DNA of 64,000 bases from an uncultured Bacteroides sp. (GCA_905201685.1 CAJKOW010000003.1:12022-76021), one strand, 5' to 3'. Positions 16,401-24,850 are shown, counted from the stretch's first letter. The notes: generated by a model from the sequence alone, not told the origin. Translations and numbers: made by a program.

Positions 16401-16909
16401 AACGCTTCCTCGGCCATATATTGCTGCTTATGCTTCTGGCTGCCGGCCTGAGCTCCTGCCACACTTCGGCTCCACGGCTGAACTACAAGGCACTGGCCCG
16501 TGCTTCAGTGAAGTTGGGCATGGACATCGAGCTGACCGACAATCACCAACTCTACGTGCAGGCCGCCGAATGGATAGGTACCCCCTACCGTGCCGGCGGC
16601 ACCAGCAAGCACGGAACCGACTGTTCGGGACTCGTCGCCCAGCTCTACCGCAAGGTCTATCGCGTACGGCTGCCACGCAGCACTTCCGAGCAACTGAAAG
16701 AAAGCCGAAAAGTGTTGCGCCGCAACCTGCGCGAGGGCGACCTCGTCTTCTTCAGCAGCCGTGCCTCGCGCAAGAAGGTGGCACACGTCGGCATCTACCT
16801 GAAAGACGGCAAATTCATCCATGCCAGCACCAGCCGTGGGGTCATTGTAAGCAGCCTGAAAGAAGACTATTACACCCGATACTGGCTCCGCGGCGGACGA
16901 ATCAAATAA
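16397..16909 (+). CDS. NlpC/P60 family peptidoglycan endopeptidase lipoprotein
   Basis: The 170-aa protein has an SPII signal (LLAAGLSSC, Cys21) and an NlpC/P60 domain with catalytic Cys76 (HGTDCSGLV), His130 (VAHVGIYL) and the polar third residue at His142 (KFIHAS). These enzymes cut the D-Glu to meso-DAP bond in stem peptides of the cell wall. It starts within the stop of the ABC ATPase gene, so translation is coupled. Whether its wall activity serves the exporter or is only cotranscribed is unknown. Confidence 0.93.
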   Translation: MKRFLGHILLLMLLAAGLSSCHTSAPRLNYKALARASVKLGMDIELTDNHQLYVQAAEWIGTPYRAGGTSKHGTDCSGLVAQLYRKVYRVRLPRSTSEQLKESRKVLRRNLREGDLVFFSSRASRKKVAHVGIYLKDGKFIHASTSRGVIVSSLKEDYYTRYWLRGGRIK

Positions 16910-16928
16910 GTTCCGTCCACAGACATTT

Positions 16929-16960
16929 GGATAACTTTCCGATAAAAAAGGCTACCTTTG
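16929..16960 (+). promoter_or_regulatory. Promoter of the HAD phosphatase gene
   Basis: TACCTTTG at 16953-16960 matches the -7 box, 16 bp before the ATG; a TTTG ends at 16929, with slightly long spacing (23 bp). The short leader is typical of Bacteroides genes. Confidence 0.5.
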
Positions 16961-16976
16961 CCGCAAAAAGCAACCC

Positions 16977-17612
16977 ATGAATTATTCAACTTATCTGTTC
17001 GACTTCGACTATACGCTTGCCGACTCGTCGCGCGGCATCGTCACCTGCTTTCAGCACGTACTGCAACGGAACGGTTACCTCCAGGTAGCCGACACAAGCA
17101 TCAAACGGACCATCGGCAAGACGCTGGAAGAATCGTTCACCATCCTGACCGGCGTAACCGACAGCGAACGCCTGGCCGAGTTCAGAAGGCAGTATGTCAA
17201 GGAAGCCGACGTTTACATGACTGCCAACACGTTTCTTTTTCCCGAAACCCTCCCAACTCTGACCGCCTTGAAAGCCGCCGGTGCCAACGTCGGAATCATT
17301 TCGACCAAATACCGCTACCGCATCAAAGAACTGCTCGACCGTCACCTGCCCGACGGGGTAATCGACATCATCGTAGGCGGCGAGGACGTGAAACAACCCA
17401 AGCCTTCGCCCGAAGGACTGCTGCTGGCCATCGACCGGCTACAGGCCGACAAGGCCCGGGTGCTGTACATCGGCGACAGTACCGTCGATGCTGAAACAGC
17501 CCGGTCGGCAGGTGTGGACTTTGCCGGAGTGACACACGGAGTAACCACAGCCCACGAACTGGCCTGCTATCCGCACGTCAGCATCATGTCGTCGCTGGAA
17601 GAACTGCTCTGA
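16977..17612 (+). CDS. HAD family hydrolase, phosphoglycolate phosphatase-like
   Basis: The 211-aa protein starts with the HAD motif FDFDYTLADSS (DxDxT, nucleophile Asp10), has an alpha-helical cap insert, motif II IISTK, motif III around KPSPEGLLLAID and motif IV VLYIGDSTVDAETA. The layout matches Gph-type subfamily IA phosphatases that dephosphorylate small phosphorylated metabolites such as 2-phosphoglycolate; the substrate cannot be read from the sequence. It has its own promoter and is followed by a non-coding repeat region. Confidence 0.9.
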   Translation: MNYSTYLFDFDYTLADSSRGIVTCFQHVLQRNGYLQVADTSIKRTIGKTLEESFTILTGVTDSERLAEFRRQYVKEADVYMTANTFLFPETLPTLTALKAAGANVGIISTKYRYRIKELLDRHLPDGVIDIIVGGEDVKQPKPSPEGLLLAIDRLQADKARVLYIGDSTVDAETARSAGVDFAGVTHGVTTAHELACYPHVSIMSSLEELL

Positions 17613-17699
17613 ACAAAAGCAGTAACCGATAAGAAAAGATATAACAGGCAGAAGCTGCTTACGTCCTTAAACAGCCCCTTCTTAACGACCTCCACGAAC

Positions 17700-17800
17700 A
17701 ACACTTGCACGGCTCGCGAGCCACGCAAGTGTTGCTCGCGAGCCGTGCAAGTGTCGAACAAATGAAATGCAAGTGTCCCACAAACGGGATGCAAGCATCT
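17700..17800. repeat. 22-bp phased AAGTGT array, dispersed family, copy B
   Basis: AAGTGT starts at 17727, 17749 and 17771 and a variant AAGCAT at 17793, all 22 bp apart; the preceding TGC is also conserved. The first two flanks carry GGCTCGCGAGCC dyads, while the later units have unrelated filler, so the word is conserved and the filler is not. An inverted unit (ACACTTGCAC) sits at 17701. Confidence 0.7.
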
Positions 17801-17974
17801 TTCAACCGAAGTATGCGACAGACTGCAATCATCTGTTAATAAGCTGATTAAGCCAAAGCAGACTTCTTCCCCTCAGCTGCGCTTCCCGGCCTCATCCCCG
17901 ACCCACCCTATTTTCGTCCAAGATATAAAAATCACAACACGTCTCGTTTCATCAAGAAAATAGTTACAGAATTA

Positions 17975-18006
17975 TTTGTTCGTCTGAACGAAAAACAGTA
18001 CTTTTG
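17975..18006 (+). promoter_or_regulatory. Strong promoter of the rplU-rpmA operon
   Basis: TTTG at 17975-17978 and TACTTTTG at 17999-18006 are separated by 20 bp, a perfect match to the Bacteroidetes promoter consensus. Confidence 0.8.
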
Positions 18007-18097
18007 TGCCCGATTATTCCGAACCGGGTCCGACAAAGAGCTTTCCAAGTGATTGGGAACCACCCGACGGAGCTAACTTATACATTATATATAAGAA

Positions 18098-18415
18098 ATG
18101 TACGCAATTGTAGAAATCAACGGCCAGCAGTTCAAGGCAGAAGCTGGCAAGAAACTGTTCGTTCACCACATGCAGGGCGCAGAAGCTGGTGCAACAGTAG
18201 AATTTGAAAAAGTTCTTTTGGTGGACAAAGACGGCAACATCACCGTAGGTGCTCCTACAGTAGAAGGCGCAAAAGTTGTTTGCGAAGTAGTTACCGCTTT
18301 GGTAAAAGGTGACAAGGTTCTCGTATTCCACAAGAAGAGAAGAAAAGGTTACCGCAAGTTGAACGGTCATCGTCAACAATTCACAGAGTTAACAATCAAA
18401 GAAGTAGTTGCTTAA
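18098..18415 (+). CDS. rplU: 50S ribosomal protein L21
   Basis: The 105-aa protein [22 protein letters not shown]... with [31 protein letters not shown] is a full-length L21, an early assembly protein that binds 23S rRNA. The basic [15 protein letters not shown] segment is the conserved RNA-binding C-terminal motif. It is followed 23 nt later by rpmA, the usual order. Codon use is strongly biased, as expected for a highly expressed gene. Confidence 0.98.
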   Translation: MYAIVEINGQQFKAEAGKKLFVHHMQGAEAGATVEFEKVLLVDKDGNITVGAPTVEGAKVVCEVVTALVKGDKVLVFHKKRRKGYRKLNGHRQQFTELTIKEVVA

Positions 18416-18438
18416 TCAATTTAAAACAGTAAGAAGAA

Positions 18439-18708
18439 ATGGCACATAAAAAAGGTGTTGGTAGTTCTAAGAACGGCCGCGAATCAGCAAGTAAGAGATT
18501 AGGCGTTAAGATATTCGGTGGCGAGGCTTGCAAGGCAGGCAACATCATCGTTCGTCAGAGAGGTACAGAATTCCATCCGGGAAACAACATCGGTATGGGT
18601 AGCGATCACACTCTGTACGCCTTGGTAGATGGAACAGTACAGTTCAAAGTAGGTAGAGAAGACAGACGCTATGTTTCTGTAATTCCTGCCGAAAACGCAG
18701 AAGCATAA
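18439..18708 (+). CDS. rpmA: 50S ribosomal protein L27
   Basis: The 89-aa protein begins [29 protein letters not shown], the standard L27 N-terminus that reaches the peptidyl transferase centre. There is no N-terminal extension of the kind cleaved in Firmicutes. It forms an operon with rplU and ends before a terminator at 18729-18767. Confidence 0.98.
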   Translation: MAHKKGVGSSKNGRESASKRLGVKIFGGEACKAGNIIVRQRGTEFHPGNNIGMGSDHTLYALVDGTVQFKVGREDRRYVSVIPAENAEA

Positions 18709-18728
18709 AAAGCATCCGAAATAAAGAC

Positions 18729-18767
18729 GAAGAGGATAGGCCGTAAAAGCTTATCCTCTTTCTTTTT
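18729..18767 (+). terminator. Intrinsic terminator after rpmA
   Basis: Arms AGAGGATA (18731-18738) and TATCCTCT (18752-18759), with flanking pairs, are followed by a T-rich run. Confidence 0.8.
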
Positions 18768-18800
18768 ATGCGAAAGACTACACCCTATTTGTTTTTTCCC

Positions 18801-18808
18801 TATCTTTG
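18801..18808 (+). promoter_or_regulatory. -7 box TATCTTTG for serS
   Basis: TATCTTTG lies 40 bp upstream of the serS ATG. No clear -33 partner. Confidence 0.55.
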
Positions 18809-18848
18809 CGAGCATAAATCGAGATTATCATAAAAACAGATTCAAGAT

Positions 18849-20123
18849 ATGCTTACCATTAAACAAATCACTGAAAACACAGACGCGGTGATCCGCGGAC
18901 TGGAAAAGAAGCACTTCAAGAATGCCAAAGAAGCCATCGAGCAAGTGCTGGCCTACAACAACAAACGTAAAAGTACACAAGCTGTATTAGATAACAACCT
19001 CGCCGAAGTCAACTCACTATCCAAGTCCATCGGACAACTGATGAAAGAAGGCAAGAAAGACGAAGCCGAAACAGCCAAGGCACGCGTAGGCGAACTGAAG
19101 GAAACCAACAAAACCCTTCAGGCCGATATGGATCAGGCAGCCCACGACCTGCAACAGCTGCTCTACACCATCCCCAACGTGCCCTACGAAGAAGTGCCCG
19201 AAGGCGCTACCGCCGAGGACAACCTCGTAGTGAAGATGGGCGGCATGGAAACCGAACTGCCCAAGGACGCCCTGCCCCACTGGGAACTGGCCAAGAAGTA
19301 CGACATCATCGACTTCGACCTGGGCGTCAAGATCACCGGTGCCGGCTTCCCCGTCTATAAAGGAAAAGGCGCACGCCTGCAACGTGCCCTCATCAACTTC
19401 TTCTTAGACGAAGCACGTGCTTCGGGATATACCGAAGTCATGCCTCCAACAGTGGTGAACGCCGCTTCGGGTTACGGCACAGGCCAGCTGCCCGACAAGG
19501 AAGGGCAGATGTACCACTGCGAAGTAGATGACCTCTACCTCATCCCGACAGCCGAAGTACCCGTAACGAACATCTATCGCGACGTCATCCTCGACGAGAA
19601 ACAGCTCCCCATCAAGAACTGCGCCTACACCGAATGCTTCCGCCGCGAAGCCGGTTCCTACGGCAAGGACGTACGCGGACTGAACCGTCTGCACGAATTC
19701 TCGAAGGTGGAACTGGTGCGCATCGACACGCCCGAGCACAGCAAGCAAAGCCATCAGGAAATGCTGGACCACGTAGAAGGCCTGCTCCAGAAGCTGGAAC
19801 TGCCCTACCGCATCCTGCGCCTCTGTGGTGGCGACATGAGCTTCACGGCTGCCATCTGTTACGACTTCGAAGTATATAGCGAAGCCCAGAAGCGTTGGCT
19901 GGAAGTCAGCTCCGTATCCAACTTCGACACTTACCAGGCCAACCGCCTGAAATGCCGTTACCGCACAGCCGACAAGAAGACCGAACTGTGCCACACGCTG
20001 AACGGTTCCGCTCTGGCCCTGCCGCGCATCGTGGCTGCCTTGTTGGAGAACAACCAGACGCCCGAAGGCATCCGCATCCCCAAGGCATTGGTTCCCTACT
20101 GCGGTTTCGACATGATAGACTAA
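18849..20123 (+). CDS. serS: Seryl-tRNA synthetase
   Basis: The 424-aa protein has the N-terminal two-helix tRNA-binding arm (about 30-105, with ETNKTLQADMDQAAHDLQQLLYTIPN) and the class II catalytic core: motif 2 AYTECFRREAGSYGKDVRGLNRLHEFSKVE and motif 3 HTLNGSALALPRIVAALLENNQ. It charges tRNA-Ser. Length and domains are normal. It is monocistronic between two terminators. Confidence 0.97.
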   Translation: MLTIKQITENTDAVIRGLEKKHFKNAKEAIEQVLAYNNKRKSTQAVLDNNLAEVNSLSKSIGQLMKEGKKDEAETAKARVGELKETNKTLQADMDQAAHDLQQLLYTIPNVPYEEVPEGATAEDNLVVKMGGMETELPKDALPHWELAKKYDIIDFDLGVKITGAGFPVYKGKGARLQRALINFFLDEARASGYTEVMPPTVVNAASGYGTGQLPDKEGQMYHCEVDDLYLIPTAEVPVTNIYRDVILDEKQLPIKNCAYTECFRREAGSYGKDVRGLNRLHEFSKVELVRIDTPEHSKQSHQEMLDHVEGLLQKLELPYRILRLCGGDMSFTAAICYDFEVYSEAQKRWLEVSSVSNFDTYQANRLKCRYRTADKKTELCHTLNGSALALPRIVAALLENNQTPEGIRIPKALVPYCGFDMID

Positions 20124-20152
20124 CCCTGTGTACAGTCCGTCATCAACATAAA

Positions 20153-20225
20153 AAAGGCTTGTACCGGCTGTTTCCGCTTGTCGCAAGAAGACAATCGACC
20201 AGAGGAAGCGCCCGTACAAGCCTTT
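20153..20225 (+). terminator. Hairpin between serS and the MFS permease gene
   Basis: AAAGGCTTGTAC (20153-20164) pairs exactly with GTACAAGCCTTT (20214-20225) around a 49-nt loop that contains further pairing potential (CCGCTT with AAGCG). The left arm is preceded by A and the right arm ends in T's, so it can act on either strand. Confidence 0.65.
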
Positions 20226-20286
20226 ATCACATTCCTTCATACAGACATCATTTATTAAGTTCTAATCCTTATCAATCTCTTCCATT

Positions 20287-21498
20287 ATGAATGCAAAAAA
20301 CAAAAGCTTCGCATTGCCGCTGACATTCGTCGGCATCATGTTCTTTGCCATCGGCTTCGCGCTGGGCATCAACTCGCTGCTTGTGCCCGTTCTGCAAGGT
20401 TCGCTGGGCATCTCGAATGCAGCTTCGTACCTGATTATTGCTGCTACGTTCATCCCCTTCCTCATCTTCGGCTATCCCGCCGGGCTGACTATCAAAGCCA
20501 TCGGCTACAAGCGCACCATGGCCCTTTCGTTCATCATCTTTGCCGTGGCCTTCTACCTGTTTATCCTGTCGGCCGACTACAAGAGCTTCAGCCTCTTCCT
20601 GCTGGCATCGTTCATCAGCGGAGCCGCCAATGCTTACCTGCAAGCCTCCGTCAACCCCTACATCACCATCCTTGGCCCGCTGGAAAGTGCCGCCAAACGC
20701 ATCAGCATCATGGGCATCTGCAACAAGCTGGCCTGGCCCATCCCGTCCATCTTCATCGTGTGGCTGCTGGGCAAGGACGTACACCTTATTGGCATTGAAG
20801 ACCTGAACAAACCGTTCGTCATCATCATCTGTGCCTTCATCGTGCTGGGCATCATGGCCTTCTTCGCTCCCCTGCCCGAAGTGAAAGCCGAAGGCGAAGA
20901 CGAGAACGACAACGCTTCCGAAGCCTCCAGCTATGCTTCGGGCAAGACTTCCGTATTCCAGTTCCCGCACCTGTTGCTGGGCTGTCTGGCCTTGTTCCTG
21001 TATGTAGGCGTTGAGACCGTCTCGTTGGGCACGCTTGTCGATTATGCCAACTCGCTTGGCCTGCCGGGTGCTGCCAACTATGCGTGGATTGCGCCCATCG
21101 GCATCGTCATCGGCTACATCTGCGGCATCATCTTCATACCCAAGTACATCAGCCAGGCCGCTGCCCTGAAGGTATGCTCCATCCTGGCCATCGCCGGTTC
21201 GCTGCTCGTTGCCCTGACGCCGCAAGACATCTCCATCTACTTCATCTCGTTCATGGCACTGGGATGCTCGCTGATGTGGCCTGCCCTGTGGCCGCTTGCC
21301 ATGGCCGACTTAGGCAAGTTCACCAAAGCCGGGTCGTCGCTGCTCATCATGGCCATGTTCGGCGGAGCCGTCATTCCCACCCTGTACGGCTGGCTGAAAG
21401 ATGTCACCAGTCCCCAACAGGCCTACTGGCTCTGCCTGCCCTGCTTCCTGTTCATCCTCTATTACAGCATCTCGGGTTACAAAATCCGGACGAAGTAA
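20287..21498 (+). CDS. MFS sugar permease, FucP/glucose-galactose transporter type
   Basis: The 403-aa protein has 12 predicted helices and the pattern of the FHS (fucose-galactose-glucose:H+ symporter) family: FVGIMFFAIGFALGINSLLVPVLQ, the PAGLTIKAIGYKRTMA loop, and SGAANAYLQASVNPYITILGP in helix 5. A charged cytoplasmic loop (EVKAEGEDENDNASEASS) joins the two halves. It likely imports a hexose by proton symport in the inner membrane; the exact sugar is not readable from sequence. It has no neighbour that names the substrate. Confidence 0.88.
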   Translation: MNAKNKSFALPLTFVGIMFFAIGFALGINSLLVPVLQGSLGISNAASYLIIAATFIPFLIFGYPAGLTIKAIGYKRTMALSFIIFAVAFYLFILSADYKSFSLFLLASFISGAANAYLQASVNPYITILGPLESAAKRISIMGICNKLAWPIPSIFIVWLLGKDVHLIGIEDLNKPFVIIICAFIVLGIMAFFAPLPEVKAEGEDENDNASEASSYASGKTSVFQFPHLLLGCLALFLYVGVETVSLGTLVDYANSLGLPGAANYAWIAPIGIVIGYICGIIFIPKYISQAAALKVCSILAIAGSLLVALTPQDISIYFISFMALGCSLMWPALWPLAMADLGKFTKAGSSLLIMAMFGGAVIPTLYGWLKDVTSPQQAYWLCLPCFLFILYYSISGYKIRTK

Positions 21499-21504
21499 GA
21501 TCCC

Positions 21505-21604
21505 GGAAATCAGGAGTTAAGAAGTTAAGGAGTTAAGTCAAATGCCCGTTTTTTGCACACTAAGGTATTGGCTTAACTCCTTAACTTCTTAACTCCTGAT
21601 TTCC
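21505..21604. repeat. Perfect 33-bp inverted repeat built from AGTTAAG words
   Basis: Arms 21505-21537 and 21572-21604 are exact reverse complements around a 34-nt loop. Within each arm AGTTAAG recurs three times at 8-9 bp spacing. The right arm is followed by a C-rich stretch, not a T-run. It may still serve as a terminator of the MFS gene, but its length and internal repeats are unusual. Confidence 0.8.
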
Positions 21605-21647
21605 TTAGCTCCCCCTCCCCTTCCCCCAACTTTCTCGCCTTTCTTTC

Positions 21648-21677
21648 TTTGATATTAACAAATAAGCCGTATCTTTG
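21648..21677 (+). promoter_or_regulatory. Promoter of the fused Nfn-type gene
   Basis: TTTG (21648-21651) and TATCTTTG (21670-21677) are 18 bp apart, near the Bacteroidetes consensus; the ATG is at 21733. Confidence 0.6.
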
Positions 21678-21732
21678 TGAAATCTATCAATCTGACAGAG
21701 ATTACGTAATAATACCAACAAAAAATAAGAAA

Positions 21733-24087
21733 ATGAATAAAATTATCAGCAAAGAACAGTTTTCAGAGAAAGTGTTCAAGTTCGAAGTGGAAGCGCCGCT
21801 CATTGCCCGTTCCCGCAAAGCCGGACACTTTGTCATCGTGCGTGTTGACGCCAAAGGCGAACGCATGCCACTGACCATAGCCGGCGCCGATATACAAAAG
21901 GGCACCATCACGCTGGTGGTGCAGGAAGTCGGACTATCGTCCACCAAGCTTTGCCAACTGAACGAAGGCGACTACATCCTCGACGTAGTAGGACCGCTGG
22001 GACAAGCCACGCACATCGAGAACTTCGGCACCGTAGTCTGCGCCGGAGGCGGTGTGGGGGTAGCCCCCATGTTGCCCATCATCCAGGCCCTGAAGGAAGC
22101 GGGCAACCGCGTCATCTCCGTGCTGGCCGGACGTAGCAAAGACCTGATCATCCTGGAGGAACAGGTGCGCCGTTCGTCCGACGAGGTCATCATCATGACC
22201 GACGACGGCTCGTATGGCAACAAAGGCCTGGTGACCGAAGGCATCGAAAGCGTCATCAAGCGCGAGAAGGTGGACAAATGTTTCGCCATCGGCCCTGCCA
22301 TCATGATGAAATTCTGCTGTCTGCTGACCCAGAAATACAACATTCCGACCGACGTATCGCTGAACACCATCATGGTGGACGGTACGGGCATGTGCGGTGC
22401 CTGCCGCATCACCGTGGGCGGAAAAACGAAGTTCGTCTGCGTGGACGGTCCCGAATTCGACGGTCACTTAGTGGACTGGGACGAAATGTTCAAGCGCATG
22501 GGCTCGTTCAAGACTGTTGAACGCGAGGAAATGAGCCACCTGGCCGCTTCCGTCTGCCATGCGGCTCCCCAGGAAAACACGCAGTCGGATACATCGGCTT
22601 CGCACGACAAAGCTTCGCAGGCTCAGACGTCGATGGAAGAACTCCTCGACCGCAAAGCCCCGTGGCGCGAAGCTTTGCGCAAAAGCATGAGGCCGAAGGA
22701 ACGCACCACCATTCCCCGCTGTCCGATGAACGAGCTCGACCCCGTTTATCGTGCCACAACCCGCACGGAAGAAGTAAATACCGGCTACACCAAAGAGCAG
22801 GCCATGACCGAAGCCAAGCGCTGTCTTGACTGCGCCAACCCGACCTGTATGCAAGGCTGCCCCGTCAGCATCAACATCCCGTCGTTCATCAAGAACGTGG
22901 AGCGCGGAGCCTTCCTCGAAGCAGCCCGCGTGCTGAAGCATACTTCGTCGTTGCCTGCTGTCTGCGGTCGCGTGTGCCCGCAAGAGAAGCAGTGCGAAAG
23001 CCAGTGCATCCACCTGAAGATGAACGAACCGGCCGTAGCCATCGGCAACTTGGAACGCTTCGTGGCCGACTACGAGCGCGAAAGCGGCAACATCGTCCTG
23101 CCCGAACTGGCACCGAAGAACGGAATGAAAGTGGCCGTTGTCGGATCGGGTCCTGCCGGATTGAGCTTTGCCGGCGATATGGTGAAGTATGGTTACGACG
23201 TCACCGTGTTCGAAGCCCTGCACGAAATTGGCGGTGTGCTGAAATATGGTATTCCCGAATTCCGCTTGCCCAACAAGATAGTGGACGTCGAAATCAACAA
23301 TCTCGAGAAGATGGGCGTCAAGTTTGTGAAGGACTGCATCATCGGCAAGACCGAAAGTGTGGAAGAACTGCAGAAGGAAGGTTACAAAGGCGTATTCATC
23401 GCTTCGGGAGCCGGACTGCCCAACTTCATGGGCATACCGGGCGAAAACAGCGTCAACATCATGTCGAGCAACGAATACCTGACCCGCGTCAACCTGATGG
23501 ACGCCTCCAACCCCGATACGGATACCCCGCTGAACCCCGCCAAACGCGTGATGGTAGTGGGCGGCGGAAACACGGCCATGGACTCGTGCCGCACCGCCAA
23601 ACGCTTAGGAGCCGAAAAGGTGTTTATCGTCTATCGCCGCAGTGAAGCCGAAATGCCTGCACGACTGGAAGAAGTGAAGCACGCCAAGGAGGAAGGCATC
23701 GAATTCCTCACGCTGCACAACCCCATCGAATACATCGCCGACGAGAAAGGCGCCGTGAAACAAGTAGTGCTGCAGAAGATGGAACTGGGCGAACCCGATG
23801 CCAGCGGCCGACGCAGTCCGGTACCCATCCCCGGAGCAACGGTAACACTGGACATCGACATGGCCGTCGTCGCCGTAGGCGTATCGCCCAACCCCATCGT
23901 GCCCAAATCGGTAAAGGGTCTGGAACTGGGCCGCAAGAACACCATCGCCGTCAACGAAAACATGCAGTCGTCCATCCCGACCATCTATGCCGGTGGTGAC
24001 ATCGTACGCGGCGGAGCTACCGTCATTCTGGCCATGGGCGACGGCCGACGCGCAGCTGCCGCCATGCACGCCAACCTGCAAGAGTAA
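21733..24087 (+). CDS. Fused NfnA-NfnB-type flavoprotein (ferredoxin:NADP+ oxidoreductase / GltA-like)
   Basis: The start at 21733 (MNKIISKEQFSEKVFKFEVE) follows the promoter; an upstream in-frame ATG at 21649 overlaps it. The 784-residue protein joins two enzymes. The N-terminal part (about 1-280) is a DHODB/SudB-like FAD-NAD(H) module with VCAGGGVGVAPMLP and a [2Fe-2S] cluster site DGTGMCGACR...KFVCVDGPEF. The C-terminal part (about 330-784) is a GltD/SudA-like module with two [4Fe-4S] cysteine sets (RCLDCANPTCMQGCPV; VCPQEKQCESQC), VGSGPAGLSFAG for FAD and VGGGNTAMDSCRTAKRLG for NADPH. In separate-subunit form, this pair is NfnAB, which couples NADH, NADPH and ferredoxin by electron bifurcation. 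Annotation as glutamate synthase small chain is also common. Bifurcation itself is inferred. Confidence 0.88.
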   Translation: MNKIISKEQFSEKVFKFEVEAPLIARSRKAGHFVIVRVDAKGERMPLTIAGADIQKGTITLVVQEVGLSSTKLCQLNEGDYILDVVGPLGQATHIENFGTVVCAGGGVGVAPMLPIIQALKEAGNRVISVLAGRSKDLIILEEQVRRSSDEVIIMTDDGSYGNKGLVTEGIESVIKREKVDKCFAIGPAIMMKFCCLLTQKYNIPTDVSLNTIMVDGTGMCGACRITVGGKTKFVCVDGPEFDGHLVDWDEMFKRMGSFKTVEREEMSHLAASVCHAAPQENTQSDTSASHDKASQAQTSMEELLDRKAPWREALRKSMRPKERTTIPRCPMNELDPVYRATTRTEEVNTGYTKEQAMTEAKRCLDCANPTCMQGCPVSINIPSFIKNVERGAFLEAARVLKHTSSLPAVCGRVCPQEKQCESQCIHLKMNEPAVAIGNLERFVADYERESGNIVLPELAPKNGMKVAVVGSGPAGLSFAGDMVKYGYDVTVFEALHEIGGVLKYGIPEFRLPNKIVDVEINNLEKMGVKFVKDCIIGKTESVEELQKEGYKGVFIASGAGLPNFMGIPGENSVNIMSSNEYLTRVNLMDASNPDTDTPLNPAKRVMVVGGGNTAMDSCRTAKRLGAEKVFIVYRRSEAEMPARLEEVKHAKEEGIEFLTLHNPIEYIADEKGAVKQVVLQKMELGEPDASGRRSPVPIPGATVTLDIDMAVVAVGVSPNPIVPKSVKGLELGRKNTIAVNENMQSSIPTIYAGGDIVRGGATVILAMGDGRRAAAAMHANLQE

Positions 24088-24134
24088 TACCTCGTACAGC
24101 CAACAGGCTTCGGACAACCGAAGCTCATAACGAC

Positions 24135-24205
24135 AGTCCCTTCTGCCTCTCCGCAGCTTCTCCTTCCGGCCGAAAGAGAAACACGGAAGGCAGAAGGGAC
24201 TTTTC
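24135..24205 (+). terminator. Terminator after the Nfn-type gene
   Basis: AGTCCCTTCTGCCT (24135-24148) pairs exactly with AGGCAGAAGGGACT (24188-24201), followed by TTTTC. The 39-nt loop contains CTTCCGGCC with GGAAG pairing potential. Confidence 0.75.
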
Positions 24206-24243
24206 TTTGCCTTCTCCCAAGCCGCCTCCCCGGTCCCGGAATC

Positions 24244-24397
24244 AAAACCCCGGGAGTCTTCAGCCAAAACTCCACGAGTTGCGAAGCAAAAACCCTCGAC
24301 TTTCGAAGCAAAACCCCACGGGTTGCGAAGTGAAACGCCACGAGTTTCGGGAGGAAACCCCAGCCATCCGGACACAAAAAGCCCCGTCGGCAGGCAG
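24244..24397. repeat. 22-bp phased array of seven AAAAC-word units
   Basis: The word AAAAC/GAAAC starts at 24244, 24266, 24288, 24310, 24332, 24354 and (AAAAAG) 24376, exactly 22 bp each time. Middle parts share CCACGAGTTGCGAAG with substitutions (CTCGACTTTCGAAG, CCACGGGTTGCGAAG, CCACGAGTTTCGGGAG). The last unit merges with the panD terminator. Confidence 0.8.
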
Positions 24398-24426
24398 GTT
24401 GCTGCACCTTTCCTGCGACGGGGCTT
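24375..24426 (-). terminator. Intrinsic terminator after panD
   Basis: AAGCCCCGTCG (24379-24389) pairs with CGACGGGGCTT (24416-24426); on the minus strand the stem is followed by TTTTTGTG. Confidence 0.85.
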
Positions 24427-24462
24427 CAGGATATTGTTTGTCAACCTCGGCTGAGGACAGAC

Positions 24463-24816
24463 TTATTTCACAATGCTGTTGGTCTGCGGATCGGGGAAAA
24501 TGACCGTCGGTTTGAACGTCTTGGCCTCTTCAAAGTCCATCAGCGCATACGACATGATAATGACAATGTCGTCGGGTTGCACCTTGCGGGCGGCAGCACC
24601 GTTCAGACAAATCTTGCCCGAGCCGCGCTCGCCTTTGATAATGTAGGTTTCAAAACGCTCTCCGTTGTTGTTGTCGGCAATGTAAACCTTCTCACCGGCA
24701 ATCATGTTGGCGGCATCCATCAGGTCTTCGTCAATCGTAATACTTCCCATGTAGTTCAGGTTGGCTTCCGTAACACGTGCACAGTGTATTTTCGATTTCA
24801 GCACTTCAATCATCAT
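24463..24816 (-). CDS. panD: Aspartate 1-decarboxylase proenzyme
   Basis: The 117-aa protein ([29 protein letters not shown]) has the Gly24-Ser25 self-cleavage site that yields the pyruvoyl cofactor, and the conserved [13 protein letters not shown] and [20 protein letters not shown] segments. It makes beta-alanine from aspartate for pantothenate. The second Met (24813) is an equally possible start. It lies 34 nt downstream of panC in the same operon. Confidence 0.96.
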   Translation of the reverse strand: MMIEVLKSKIHCARVTEANLNYMGSITIDEDLMDAANMIAGEKVYIADNNNGERFETYIIKGERGSGKICLNGAAARKVQPDDIVIIMSYALMDFEEAKTFKPTVIFPDPQTNSIVK

Positions 24817-24850
24817 ACGACTATTCCTTTTTTATATTTTGATATTGAAC

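Larger units (their letters stand above)
17613..18097. other. Intergenic stretch with a 22-bp array and the rplU promoter
   Basis: The left part has the AAGTGT array (17700-17800), the middle has no recognised element, and the right part holds the rplU promoter (17975-18006) followed by a 90-nt leader. Ribosomal protein leaders can bind their own product, but I cannot identify a known L21 leader fold here. Confidence 0.6.
24088..24462. other. Intergenic region between convergent genes with two terminators and a 22-bp array
   Basis: It contains a terminator for the Nfn-type gene (24135-24205), a seven-unit 22-bp array (24244-24397), and the panD terminator (24375-24426). No coding feature is supported. 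Confidence 0.75.

Noticed and set aside
18007..18097. L21 autoregulatory leader
   Set aside because: The leader is long enough, but I cannot match it to a known L21 leader motif by eye.
20272..21225. 317-aa minus-strand ORF
   Set aside because: It is antisense to the MFS permease gene and has a low-complexity Asp/Gln/Gly-rich composition typical of shadow frames.
24244..24397. CRISPR array
   Set aside because: The constant word is only 6-9 nt and the period 22-23 bp, far below CRISPR repeat plus spacer lengths; no cas genes are present in the window.
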